Assembly: GCA_963576565.1 (NCBI GenBank) | Contig: OY755047.1 | Location: 24,311,171 to 24,375,170, forward strand | Origin: Aspidapion aeneum | Taxonomy: Eukaryota; Arthropoda; Insecta; Coleoptera; Brentidae | DNA: 64,000 bases | Reading direction: 5' to 3' | Shown here: piece by piece, positions 35,601-45,020 of the stretch | How positions within the stretch are numbered: the stretch's first letter is position 1 | How the letters are laid out: every line of letters starts with the position of its first letter | The notes under the pieces: generated by a model | Database searches by the model: none | What the model was told of the DNA's origin: nothing | The model's input: only the letters and a program-made list of their open reading frames with translations | Translations under genes and position numbers: made by a program

Positions 35601-35969
35601 GGCTGGGAGTTACCAGACAACCGGTTTATTTACGGACCGTGGGCCCGCATAGGTGGAAACCGGGTGTTACGTAATTTAAGGACAGGCCCTAATATAATCA
35701 TATTTTTGTTATCAGGTGAACTTCAAGTGAAAAACGGCGACACTGTAATAGCGTGCAAGTCAGCCTGCGCGGCATTTAATACCGACGAGTACTGCTGTCG
35801 CGGGGCTCATAACACGGAACCCACTTGTCGATCTTCCGATTGGCCCAAGGACTACCCGAAAATATTCAAAGATAAATGCCCAGACGCCTATAGCTACGCT
35901 TTCGACGATCACAAATCTTTGTTCAGCTGCATGGCCTCACAGTACAATATTGCATTTGGCAACGTTTAA
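26693..35969 (+). CDS. thaumatin-like protein 1 (PR-5 family), five exons
   Basis: Exons 26693-26857, 27773-27857, 29964-30106, 33136-33223 and 35716-35969 all have GT-AG introns (phases 0, 1, 0, 1) and join into 244 residues. A signal peptide (MIFLFITALLASTVRA) precedes [19 protein letters not shown]. The family core follows: DNWQGRFWSRTYC, then [12 protein letters not shown] (thaumatin signature), TLAEITLK, DYYDLSLVDGFN, DGGQYSC, and EYCC...PDAYSYAFDDHK. There are 14 cysteines instead of the 16 of large plant thaumatins; the first and last are both absent (N-terminal NKDGG, C-terminal IAFGNV). The E and D residues of the acidic cleft are present but its Arg is Val here. Likely secreted; antifungal or glucan-binding action is known for the family but unproven here. 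PolyA signal AATAAA at 35998. Introns carry RTE, Jockey and MITE insertions. Confidence 0.93.
27180..27717 (-). mobile_element. RTE 3' fragment with 13-bp target duplication, TLP1 intron 1
   Basis: AAGAACTCATTTA occurs at 27167-27179 and again at 27718-27730, directly flanking the element. The inverted sequence has the TAG-type tail, the 3'-UTR hairpin (27250-27280) and the C-terminal RTE coding region (remnant of IRRSMRIS and LIWYGHV). 5'-truncated on insertion. Its end lies 55 bp before TLP1 exon 2. Confidence 0.9.
27988..28440. repeat. dispersed repeat in TLP1 intron 2, second copy at 62355-62830
   Basis: Shared words in the same order and orientation: TTTAGTACCC, GGTTTTGTTTCTCTTG-like, CATGGGCAGCTC, AGTGTTGACAGTTAACT, CCTTAAGGGACTC and CAGAACACTGCAT. 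The small open frame at 28228-28437 lies in this repeat and is not convincing as a gene. Confidence 0.65.
28441..29963. other. rest of TLP1 intron 2
   Basis: AT-rich. Several degenerate AACGTTTTTTT/TTTTTAACGTT words recur at 28750-28880 and 29440-29720, suggesting a degraded repeat. No coding signal. Confidence 0.4.
30107..32410. other. TLP1 intron 3, long unexplained segment
   Basis: From about 30180 to 32270 the base composition is less A/T-run-rich than the surrounding introns, with many TAGTAG/GTAGTCG-like words, yet no long open frame or inverted termini. I cannot assign it to a family. Confidence 0.35.
32414..32550. repeat. foldback MITE in TLP1 intron 3
   Basis: Arms containing GCTGTCCATGGAGCGTATTA, then TCCGCGCGGATTT, are inverted at 32510-32549 (AAATCCGCGCGGATAATACG, then CTCATTGGACAGC). 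The inner GATTGGTTCAAA / TTAACTCAACCAATC also pairs. About 137 bp. Confidence 0.8.
33530..33640 (-). mobile_element. Jockey-type RT scrap in TLP1 intron 4
   Basis: Inverted, the bases around 33536-33590 encode a remnant of the FADDT..LLTV box found intact at 47150 and 55990. Only about 100 bp remains recognisable. Confidence 0.55.
34129..34270. repeat. nested palindromic MITE
   Basis: ACCTTGTTTCCACCAATGCA at the left is inverted as TGCATTGGTGGAAACAGGGT at the right. It is a short relative of the larger element's ends. Confidence 0.75.
34820..35104. repeat. mariner-type MITE, TA flanks
   Basis: CTGGGTGTTCC at the left and GGAACACCCTG at the right are flanked by TA (34818-34819 and 35105-35106). 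The arms continue with TTGCTAACTTTGTTATTATT and its inverse. About 285 bp. Confidence 0.75.
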
Positions 35970-35997
35970 AGTTTTTTGTTAGAAATTGCCTTCATTG

Positions 35998-36003
35998 AAT
36001 AAA
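35998..36003 (+). terminator. TLP1 polyadenylation signal
   Basis: AATAAA 29 bases after the TLP1 stop codon. The same context (TTCATTGAATAAAT) recurs after the first exon-5 echo at about 36431. Confidence 0.7.
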
Positions 36004-36282
36004 TCTATTAAAAATATATATATTTCTTTACAAAAAACATTTTTATTGCCTTACAAAAGCAAAATTTAAAAAAATACTCGGTGCATGACGGGGTGCATGA
36101 TCCCTGTTATATTATGTTATATATTTTTTTTTGGGGGATACTTACATTTTAAATGGACGTACATACGCCGAGACACATTCTATAGGGGAAAACCAGGTAA
36201 TGCCGATCGGCAGGCAATGTCGGTCCCTAATAATTCACTAAAACCAGGTGTTATTTTGGCGACATCGCTAACAATGTGAGCG

Positions 36283-36410
36283 CTCGTCGGTCTCTCTATT
36301 GGCGCAAGGTCTACCCGAAAATATTCAAAAACCAGTGCCCAGACGCCTATAGTTACGATTTGTTCAGCTACATGGCCTCACAGCACAATATTGCATTGGG
36401 CAACGTTTAA
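36283..36410 (+). pseudogene. degenerate copy 1 of TLP1 last exon
   Basis: The frame reads YPKIFKNQCPDAYSYDLFSY, then MASQHNIALGNV and a stop at 36408-36410, matching the end of TLP1 exon 5. Six residues containing the FDDHK segment are missing in frame, and the last Cys is Tyr. It has no upstream part of the exon. 3' flank and polyA context are duplicated too. Unit length is 441 bp from stop to stop. Confidence 0.85.
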
Positions 36411-36734
36411 AGTCTTGTTTGTATTTGCCTTCATTGAATAAATTTATTAAAACAATATATACTTTTTGTTTCTCTACAAAAAACATTTTTATTGGCTAAC
36501 AAAAGCAAAATTTAAAAAAATACTGGGTGCATGATCCATTTCAAAATGTGTAAGTTGATAAGATATCTTTTTTGGGGGGGATACTCTGTACTTTGGTCCT
36601 ATTTTTTATACCTTGCGTTTTTAAATGGGACACATTGTATAGGGGAATAACAGGTAATGCCGATCGGCAGGCAATGTCGGTCCCTAATAATTCACTAAAA
36701 GCAGGTGCTATTTTGGCAACATCGCTAACATAAT

Positions 36735-36861
36735 CTGAGCGCTCGTCGTTCTTTCTATTGGCGCAAGGTTTACCCGAGAAATATACAAAATACAGGACGG
36801 TGCCAAAGCTTTGTACAGGTGCATGGCTCCTCAGTGTAATATTGCCTTTGGTAACGTTTAA
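36735..36861 (+). pseudogene. degenerate copy 2 of TLP1 last exon
   Basis: Bases match TLP1 exon 5 and copy 1 (TTGGCGCAAGGTTTACCCGA, then TTGTACAGGTGCATGGCTCC, AATATTGCCTTTGGTAACG and the stop at 36859-36861). It has more deletions and no useful frame. It lies 451 bp after copy 1 with the same intervening sequence, so it is a further tandem duplication. Confidence 0.85.
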
Positions 36862-36949
36862 AGTCTTTTGTTTGTATTATTTGCCTATTTTTTTAAAATT
36901 TTATTTATACTGGGACTTTTCATCCAATCAGAATTAATCGCCCAGTTTC

Positions 36950-37085
36950 GCAAAGTTTGAGCAAGGTTAAAGCATTTTTAACCAAACACAAACAACCAAG
37001 TACCTAGCCAGGTACGAACCCTGACGCTGGTGTGGGAAACAAACATTGCTACCACTACACCACGACGGCGACGATTACGAATATT
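36950..37085 (-). repeat. tRNA-derived SINE-like sequence
   Basis: On the minus strand GTGGTGTAGTGGTAGCAATG (A box), then CCCACACCAGCGTCAGGGTTCG-type sequence with GGTTCGTACC (a B box one base from consensus). The acceptor stem does not close, so this is a SINE head or a decayed tRNA, not a tRNA gene. Confidence 0.6.
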
Positions 37086-37089
37086 TTAT

Positions 37090-37560
37090 GTAAAAAGAGC
37101 CAAGTACGCGAAAATGGTATTCCGTAAAAAGAATTGAGATAAAAGTAAAGCCAAGTTCTACAATACAAATTTTAAAATGAAAGGTTCTTACTAGTTTGGA
37201 AATGACTTTTTTTTAACTTTGCTTTGCCCAAATTAGAATTTTGGGGTTTTTTGATTGTTTTCAAGGGTTTGATCATAATTTCGATCAGTCTACCAAATTT
37301 CAGCTGTGTAGCATGTCTGGAAGTACAGTAGAATTTTAATGATCTATACGTGAGTGGCAATTTCGACGTTTTTTGAAATTTCGTAACTACTTTATGGACG
37401 TCCATGAAACTTAAAGGGGTTGTTAGCTCTATGAAGATCTACCACTGTTTTAGTTTCGTAGCTCATTCCAAGAGTTTTAGAAAGGTCAAATATGGGCTGA
37501 AATGTTTCAAGAAAAGATGGTACAGCAATTTACGCGAACTTGGCGAGACTTGATTTCAAG
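37090..37560. repeat. dispersed repeat, inverted relative to 18830-19905
   Basis: Contains AGCCAAGTACGCGAAAA, AAAATGAAAGGTTCTTACTA, AGTTTGGAAATG and the ACATGCTGGAAGTACAGTAG-type block in reverse orientation to the first copy. Non-coding. Confidence 0.65.
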
Positions 37561-38224
37561 TTGAAATAACAAGCAACACATAAAAAAAAGTCGGGCTTTA
37601 AGCAAATCTACAGGATTTTCCTTAAAAACAAATTAGATGAATAATAAATATAAACAAAATCAGTTCTGTAATAATTACATGATAGTTCGTAATAGGTTTA
37701 TACGAACTGAATCACTTTTTTAAAATTATTTGCAATAATACATAATTTATATGTGTACCACGGTACACAGAGCTTAACACACGACAAGGTATTGTATTTC
37801 TAAAGTAAAGAAAATCAAATTTCCGCACGTAATGGCCACCTCATAAATGAAGCGTTGTTTAAAGAAGCCGTCAATTGTTGAAATAGTATAATTCCTAACA
37901 GGTGCGAAAAGTAAAACTTTGCCGCACGCGATTGTAGTTGGCCGAAGGACGCGACAACTATATGAAAGTTTGACAACCAATTAAAAGTTGGGTTGCTAAG
38001 GAAACCGAAAAAAATTACAAGGATTTGAGAAACATGCGAAAAAGTAATGAAAATCGATTTCCGAAAATCGTGGCGAGTTCTGTCAAGCATTTAGGTGCAG
38101 CAAAATAGGTTTCTGCAAGTGTTAGGAACAATTGTTTTTCTACGAGCGCAGCGTCAGGAAAGCATTAAAAAATAATATTAGAAGAAAAATAAACCAAAAT
38201 ACACTCACTTTCGTGTTCAAACTA
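37561..38224. other. no feature recognised
   Basis: No family, repeat structure or convincing coding frame seen between TLP1 and TLP2 in this stretch. Confidence 0.4.
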
Positions 38225-38380
38225 CAGTGGCGTGGGGGGGGGGGGGGGGGGGGGGCGAGACCCAATGAGGCCGTATTTTATGCTATTTTATATTTGTATT
38301 TATGAAATATGTGAAAAATATCTAAAAAAATCTTTGCTTCGGAGGAGGGGCAGCCCCCCTTATCCTTATATACGCCACTG
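38225..38380. mobile_element. hAT-like MITE with a poly-G22 run
   Basis: CAGTGGCGT at the left and ACGCCACTG at the right are perfect inverted ends. A run of 22 G lies at 38234-38255. The 8 bp on either side are not an identical duplication, so the insertion is old or the ends are altered. Confidence 0.65.
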
Positions 38381-38383
38381 AAA

Positions 38384-40050
38384 CGAGTTGTCAAAGCTGC
38401 AATTCCACTCGTTTGTTGGTACTGTCAAAATTGCATTCTTGAACGCTTGGACTGCTTCCTCTGGCGACTGAAATCTTTGACCACGCAGACCATTCTTGAT
38501 TTTCGAAAAAGTATGGAATTCGACGTTAAAATGCAATGATTTTTTGTGCAAACTTGCATTGTCTTGGTCTCGTTTTCGAGACAAGACTCGGACAACACGA
38601 GACGAGACTTTTATTGGTCTCGTCTCAAGTCTCGTGCAAGACTTCTCGTGTTTCGTGCGAGACTCTCCCAGGTAAATATTTCTGCGTGCCGACTGCAGAC
38701 TTGAGAATTTCATTCATAATACAACATATTTAGAAAGAATTTAGACTATTTACCACAGAGACAAAACATTTCATTCATAAATACTTTAAAAACACAATCC
38801 ATGATTGTTGCAAAACGACGTAATGCGTGAAACGAAAACGGACTAGTATCACGGATCACCTAAATCCGTGCTAGTATTCTCTCTCTTACGGCGGCGGAAC
38901 ATAAAGGCAATACTGCAATAACAACAGATCGCAAATTGAATGACTACCTGAAAATCTATAAATAAGTCTTTCTGTGCTAAATAGCTAAGTATCAAGAATA
39001 ACGTCCTTGTATACACTGTGGTTGGATTAAAGTTTTTGTTTTGTTTATTTGTTTAGAATATACGTGTTACTATTTATATTATTTTTATAACTTTTGAATA
39101 TATAATGCTATGTTTTTTTTCTTGTTTAGATGTATGACTTTATGAAAGTCTCGTCTCGTTGGTCTCGTGTGAATCACTAGAGGATGATTCGTCGTTCGGG
39201 GTTCGTTTTTCGAAGCTCAGCAATGATTTTCGGCAAGCAAATGGTGATGTAACATCGGCAGTGACACTCCTTTGATCTTTTAGATGAATTGTTGCTACAT
39301 GACCTGCCTTTGAGACAAATGTTGCGACCATCTTTTTCCATATATTTCGAGAACGGATCACTTTTGTTGGCTTTTCTTTATCTTGGAACACCCAAACAGA
39401 CGACTCAAATTTATTTTCGGATTCATATATGTAAATCCACGATTCATAACCACTGACAATGCTGCACACGTTTTCCGATTTTCCTGCCTCAAAGCCGTCT
39501 AAAGTTTTCTGACACCAATTAACCCGAGCTTATTATCCAGTGGGAAATTAATTTTCTTAACCCTAGTTTTTCATGTCATATTTTTTTAATTGAGTTCTTT
39601 CAAATCCCCAATGAAGCCTCAATCTAGCAATATGTCATATGTCGATCTTCCGTGATGAGCTTGCGCACAGCATCGATGTTTTTTAGGATGAATGTCGTTT
39701 TGGTTCACCTGCAGTGGCGTGTCGTATAGGGGGCAAGGGGGGGGGCGAACGCCCCTTCCCCCGCCTCTCTGCGATTGGCGCACCTGGCGTCCTTTGAGAA
39801 AAAATAGAATTAATAGTGTTATTATTTTTAAAAAAATTTGTAATTTATTTGACTCCCATACCTATATTGGCGCCCCTTAAGTTCTTCGCCCCCCCCTTCC
39901 TCGCGCCCTTTTATCCACGACACGCTACTGTTCACCTGGCCTTGGATCGTTATCCGTCCAGGCTTGGATTTGCCATACCAACCAGAAACTGTCTACTGAT
40001 GTGGTGCTTCATTACCGAAAACAGAAATCAACTCGTCAAGGCATTCTAGT
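38384..40050 (-). mobile_element. mariner transposase remnant, interrupted twice
   Basis: On the minus strand: N-terminal scraps at about 39940-40050, then VCSIVSGYESWIYIYESE, SSVWVFQDKEKPTKV and KMVATFVSKAGHVATI (39469-39140), then the C-terminal GLRGQRFQSPEEAVQAFK (about 38490-38430). The first catalytic Asp of the SGDESW motif is Tyr. A hAT MITE (39712-39930) and an insertion of unknown type (about 38545-39165, rich in GTCTCG words) split it. Dead. Confidence 0.8.
39712..39930. mobile_element. hAT-type MITE with 8-bp target duplication
   Basis: TTCACCTG flanks both sides (39704-39711 and 39931-39938). The ends are CAGTGGCGTGTCG and its near-inverse CGACACGCTACTG. 219 bp, GC-rich C/G runs inside. 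An 8-bp duplication is diagnostic for hAT-class insertion. Confidence 0.9.
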
Positions 40051-40454
40051 TGAGATAATTTTAAATTTAATTCCATTTTTCGACTGATTTGTTAACTAAA
40101 AAATTCACTATAGTTATAAAACTCTATGTATCGCACTAGGTAAAGATTGAGGTTAGGTTTTAGTAACAACATTTGATCAGTGTCACCCTCTATATTCCTA
40201 TATAAAAAATATAAAATACAGCCCTTGTAGGCCTTTTTAGATAGCCATAATATTTTATGATAAAAATATGGTGCATTGATACAACTTTTTGTACCCATTT
40301 ATAAATGCATACCTACCTAATTTCTTAAAAAGTTGTTTTTTATCATTTCAATTTAATCAAAACAATAACATAATATTTTAATTATGTGGGGAATCCAAAA
40401 TCTCGTTATCCTACCGCAGCTTTTTAATGGCCGCTGTTTTTAATTTTTTTAATT
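40051..40454. other. no feature recognised
   Basis: AT-rich sequence between the mariner remnant and the TLP2 promoter candidate. Confidence 0.4.
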
Positions 40455-41088
40455 TATATATAAAAGATCTTGAACAACAAACAATTCCAATAGTTTGCGA
40501 CTTGGTTTTTACTGTGTAGCACGGTAAGTTAGTAGTTCTACTAATAATCATTCAGTAACAAAACTAATTGAATACGTATTTTTTAAAAACCGGGAAGACT
40601 GTCCCCACCTTTATTTATAACTTGTGGAGGGGGTGTTTGCTAGTAAAATTAGCAGTGACCGTAAGGGTATTTTTATATTTAATTTTTTTTCATTTATTAT
40701 TGCTGCTGGGTTAATAAACTGAAGAGTTAGCCATATACCCAAGTGTCTTGCTTTACAAAACATCGCTTCCTTATGAAACTGGAACAACAGTAGAAAGGAA
40801 AAAAAAGCCGTGTTATCCAGAAGAAATTTCGAACTTTGGAAATGTGTACAGAATTACACGCCATTCCATACGACATCATAAATAAAATTTTTTGTCAATA
40901 CCCACTTATGCTGTTTTTCCCTAGCAACGGTTGTACCATGGTCTAGAATGCAACGATGTTTGAAAGGCAACACACTAGTGTATATTACTCTGCTTCACCT
41001 CACTGTCACACAAGTCCTAAAATAAGCCCAGAAATCACATCTCTTCGTTTGTTCATGCTATGTAAAAGCAACCTGTATTATTTTATAG
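40455..41088 (+). promoter_or_regulatory. TLP2 promoter and 5'-UTR intron candidate
   Basis: TATATATAAAAG at 40455-40466 is a strong TATA box, but it lies 640 bp before the ATG. A consensus donor (ACG/GTAAGT, intron from 40524) and an acceptor TTTTATAG ending at 41088, 16 bp before the ATG, would join a short non-coding first exon to the coding one. TLP1 and TLP3 show no such intron. Confidence 0.45.
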
Positions 41089-41104
41089 TCGTTCCCAAAC
41101 AAAA

Positions 41105-44100
41105 ATGCTGCAAAAGTTCTTAATCCTGCTGGCCAGCGTGCTGTTGACAGTTCATGCAAACGTCAACTTCCAGATTACAAACAAAGATGGCGGTCCAGTC
41201 TGGATAGGCATCCAGGGAAACCCAGGACACGAACATTTAAAGAATGGCGGCTTTCAGTTGAATCAAGGCGAAACTGTGAGTAAGAATGAGAGGAATGGAA
41301 TTTTTCATTTATGTCGAACTAAAAAACTCTTCTGATATGGAGCCATAGTGTTTCTCTTACTACACCATTGCAAACAAGAGCGATATGACCGGGTGCGCCA
41401 GGAAAAAAGGACACAATGTTTTTCATCCCCTTCAAAGAGGCTTGTTTTTTCTGATGTTCCAGAAACCTTTTAGAGAGTTTTTTGAATTTTTAAAAGAGCA
41501 CTGTGGCTGCCAGGTGTAAATAGGTACAAATTATTAAAAACGGTTTAGTGGTCACCGAAAAATGACTTCTTTTTTAACCGTTGTTTACCAGTTACACGAT
41601 TTTTTCTGTATTAATTTTCCCATAAATTAATTTTACTCTTTAAAAATATTTATCAAGATTTGTCACCATTTTGAATTTCAAGATGAAGGACCTAATCAAA
41701 TTTGAACCTTTATAAAGGATTGCTTAATGCTTTGTTTGCGTTACGAGACATTTTTCGACCCTTTTAAAAATTTGTATAAATGATTTAAACACGACACAAA
41801 CGAGGTGCTAATCATCAAAATCGCTTTAGTAGTTCTTGAGATATTAGTGTTTGTCCTACTAATTGTTTGCATTTTAAACGCTTGAATTTCTGCATTAATT
41901 TCATCATAAAATCATCATTAGGTACTGAACCGATTTTAATGAAATACAGAGATTCTCACCATGACGCGTTTGATTTCAATGAAATAGGTACAATAATGAT
42001 AAATTTATAGGGAAACGAATGCTGAAAGTATTGGCAAGGCAATAAAACATTGGTTAAAACAAAAACTATGTTTTGGGAACCACTAAACCGATTTCTATGA
42101 TATATGCCTCGTCGTTCGAGGTAGAGACAGAATTTTTCTATAAATTTAAAAAAAGTCAAAAAAATTTTTCGAAAGAAAAAAATAAAGGAGCTTTTTTAGA
42201 GGTTCAAATTTCCGTCTGCCATCTTGGATTTTAAATATGTGTCAAATTTCGATTGTAATCATTAAATAACAATTTACCATGATGCATTTTCGGTTTAGTA
42301 AAAATTATTTTATCAGGAAACAAATGCAGACAAAATTGAGAATGCAATCGTATATAATTGGTAAAACAATGTTTGTATAAAAAACTTGTTAAATAAACTA
42401 CATTTATCATTTTTAGCAAACCGTGTCTGCCCCCGATAACTGGGCCGGGCGGTTCTGGTCGAGAACCTGGTGCGTGGACAACCACTGTGGAACTGGTGAC
42501 TGCGGAAACAAACTCGAATGCGCCGGCGCAGGTGGCAACCCACCCGCCACTTTAATCGAGATCACCCTCAAAGGCTGGGGAGGTTTGGATTATTACGACA
42601 TCTCTTTGGTCGATGGTTTCAACTCTAGAGCTTCGGTAAGAAAAAATCATTATAGATTAAATATCCATGTTGCTCAAAGTCCCATTTTTTCAGGCCAACA
42701 TAGATTAATCTATTTGGCTACGCCAAGTGCATCTTCCACGTTCGAGCAAGGGCGAGAGGACATGTTTGACGTAACAACCAATGACAGCGGCTGCCTTTGC
42801 GACAGATATGTCTGACACATGCGCAGTTGTAAAAAATGCAATCACCCCTTTACCCCCATTTTGCATAGGGAAAGTGAATCTAGTGATACCTTGTTTTGAA
42901 GGCCCTTTGAATGTTCTTACTACCGTGTAAAAATTTCAAAAATCTATCCATTAGTTTTTCAAATAATTGCCTTTAAACTTTCAAATTTAACATGGACTGA
43001 TAAAATAAAAATTTAATTAGAATTTTATTATTTTTCCGATTTAATATTTATTTTATCATTAATGTTAAATTTGAAAATTTGAACGCAAAAATGTCAAAAA
43101 CTAATCGATGGATTTTCGAAATTTTTACACGGTTGTAAAGATATTTAACAAAACTTTAAAGCAAGGTATCACTAGAGCCACTTTCCCTATTTAAAATATA
43201 GGGGTAAAGTATACCCCTCGAAGGGGGTTCGTGCTACAAAAAATCGACGTGTCCGAGCGTTTCTCCAGATTCGCACTCTAAATACCCAAAAAGGCCTCTG
43301 TTTCGATGTTTGTGAAACACCCTGTATAATATTAGTTATCTGCCTATAAAGACAGGTGAAAAACTTTTAAGTAAAACGGTTTCATTATAAATTAACAGCT
43401 GTCCCAAAGACTAGAAAATATTAAGGGCACAAACCTGACTTTTACAGACTAACTAACAATTACTTTGTCTATACCAGGCTATTAAAGGGCTTTTACATAA
43501 GGATGGTTTAAAAGTGTTATCGTATTAACACGATTAAAACCGTTTTAAGCACTCAAAATGATTTTATTTTAAACCTCTTTTAGGCGTGTATAAACGTAGT
43601 AAATATGCAAGTTTATTCTGGAACTGTAATGGAAGGAAAATATTTCGGGGAGGGAATAAATTATTTTATTAAAAATAAGTATATTTTATATTTTTTTGTT
43701 CTATTTGTGTTGCTAAGAAACCTCTTGTAACATTGGGAGGGGGAGCTAATTTCTCTCTCTGGCAACAATCTAGTGATTCGGGGAAAAATTTTCCAAAAGC
43801 TTTTTTCCAAAAACTGATTAATACGTTTGTGTTTTTAGATTGAACCTGTTGGAGGTCAAGGAGACGGTGGACAGTACAGCTGCAAAAAAGCACAATGTGC
43901 TGCTTCGATCAACAACAATTGCCCAGGTTAGTACTGTCAAGCATTCTTTACATTGTTTAAATTCCTTTCTCAGTTCTTCGTTCTTATTAATGTTAAAAAG
44001 CATTCAAACCAACGAGTCACCATTCTACTAGGACCATAAAATATTTCGGTTCGGTCCGCTAAGGTCAATATGTACGACTACTACGAATTGGTGCTAACGT

Positions 44101-44673
44101 CTACGCATCTCTCCCGAACCCAAATTCACCTGCTTTTGATGCAGAAGTTTGACTGCTATTGCATGTTCTTCATTTTCGTTCCAGCTCATGTAGGCTTGTA
44201 CCCAGAAAGTATTTTTTTAAATTTTATTGCAAAACGCATGAAATTAGGGGTTAACATTATAGTTGATTTCCGATATCTCATAAAAAAAAGACAGCAGTGA
44301 TAAGTAAGCCAGTTAAAATTTTTTTTAAATTCGTACTGGAGCTTGAGAAAATTGAAAAAATTTAATTTAGAAAAAAGCGATTATTAAAATTTATTTAAAA
44401 TATAATTCTTGTTTTTTAGGTGAACTACGTTTGGATAACGGTCAAGGTACCATCGGCTGCAAATCAGCTTGTCTAGCTTTCAACACCGACCAGTACTGCT
44501 GTCGGGGTGCTCACGGAACTCCTGAAACTTGTAAGGCTTCAGACTGGCCTCAAAATTATCCCAAATTCTTCAAAGATTCGTGTCCTGATGCTTACAGTTA
44601 TGCTTATGACGATCATAAATCCACCTTTACCTGCAAGGCTGGAGAATATAGATTAGCATTTGGCGACGTGTAA
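41105..44673 (+). CDS. thaumatin-like protein 2 (PR-5 family), four coding exons
   Basis: Exons 41105-41275, 42417-42635, 43839-43926 and 44420-44673 have GT-AG introns in phases 0, 0 and 1 and give 243 residues. Signal peptide [18 protein letters not shown], then [19 protein letters not shown]. The second exon fuses what are exons 2 and 3 in TLP1 and TLP3: [13 protein letters not shown] through [32 protein letters not shown]. Exon 3 has DGGQYSC; exon 4 has [20 protein letters not shown] and ends LAFGDV. 14 Cys, with the first and last family Cys missing. Acidic-cleft E and D residues are kept; the Arg position is Asn. The loop next to the missing intron is 2-3 residues shorter than in its sisters. 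Probably secreted; activity unproven. Confidence 0.93.
42842..43212. repeat. foldback element in TLP2 intron 2
   Basis: The left arm (CATAGGGAAAGTGAATCTAG, then TGATACCTTG) is inverted at about 43160-43200 (CAAGGTATCACTAGAGCCAC, then TTTCCCTAT). The inner AAATCTATCCATTAGTTTTT pairs with its inverse near 43100. About 370 bp, non-coding. Confidence 0.75.
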
Positions 44674-44746
44674 ACTTTTTTACATTTGTATTAATTTTTT
44701 AGGTTTTAAATTGATAGAAATTTTGTTTATGTGGAAAAGAGTTATA

Positions 44747-44752
44747 AATAAA
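44747..44752 (+). terminator. TLP2 polyadenylation signal
   Basis: AATAAA about 75 bases after the TLP2 stop. Confidence 0.65.
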
Positions 44753-44854
44753 TAAGTTTCAACAAACGTGTCTATTAATTTTATATTTTTATAGTTAACG
44801 GTTGACTAAAATACAGGGTGTTATTAAATAAAATGCTACTATTGAAGGAGGTAG

Positions 44855-45020
44855 TTTCTTGCAAGGCTGGAGAATAAGATTAGCATTCGGCGACGTGTAA
44901 ATTTTGTTACATTTGTATTAATTTTTTAGGTTTTAAATTTATAGAAATTTTGTTTATGTGGAGAAGAATTATAAAAAAGTTTTAAAAAATGTGTCTATTT
45001 ATTTAAATTTTTATAGGTAA
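44855..45020 (+). pseudogene. degenerate copy of TLP2 last-exon end and 3' UTR
   Basis: GCAAGGCTGGAGAATA, then AGATTAGCATTCGGCGACG and a stop at 44898-44900, followed by the same 3'-UTR words (TTTACATTTGTATTAATTTT-like, AGGTTTTAAATT, GAAATTTTGTTTATGTGGA). Two bases are lost within the coding part. The AATAAA of the original is altered. Stop-to-stop distance is 227 bp. Confidence 0.9.

Larger units (their letters stand above)
33847..35683. mobile_element. large inverted-repeat element with nested MITEs, TLP1 intron 4
   Basis: The left end GTTTCCACCTATGCGTGCCC (about 33851) and, further in, GGTCCTTAAATAAACCGGTT are inverted at 35600-35670 (AACCGGTTTATTTACGGACC, then GGGCCCGCATAGGTGGAAAC). Two smaller inverted-repeat elements lie inside, at 34129-34270 and 34820-35104. 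The right end stops about 35 bp before the TLP1 exon 5 acceptor. Confidence 0.65.

Noticed and set aside
35562..35715. Open frame leading into TLP1 exon 5
   Set aside because: The upstream part is the end of an inverted-repeat element and intron; a good acceptor lies at 35715 and the phase matches exon 4.
36950..37085. tRNA gene on the minus strand
   Set aside because: A and B boxes are present, but no acceptor stem closes, so SINE-like is the better call.
42231..42543. Two minus-strand frames with Pro/Arg-rich ends
   Set aside because: They are shadows of TLP2 exon 2 on the opposite strand.
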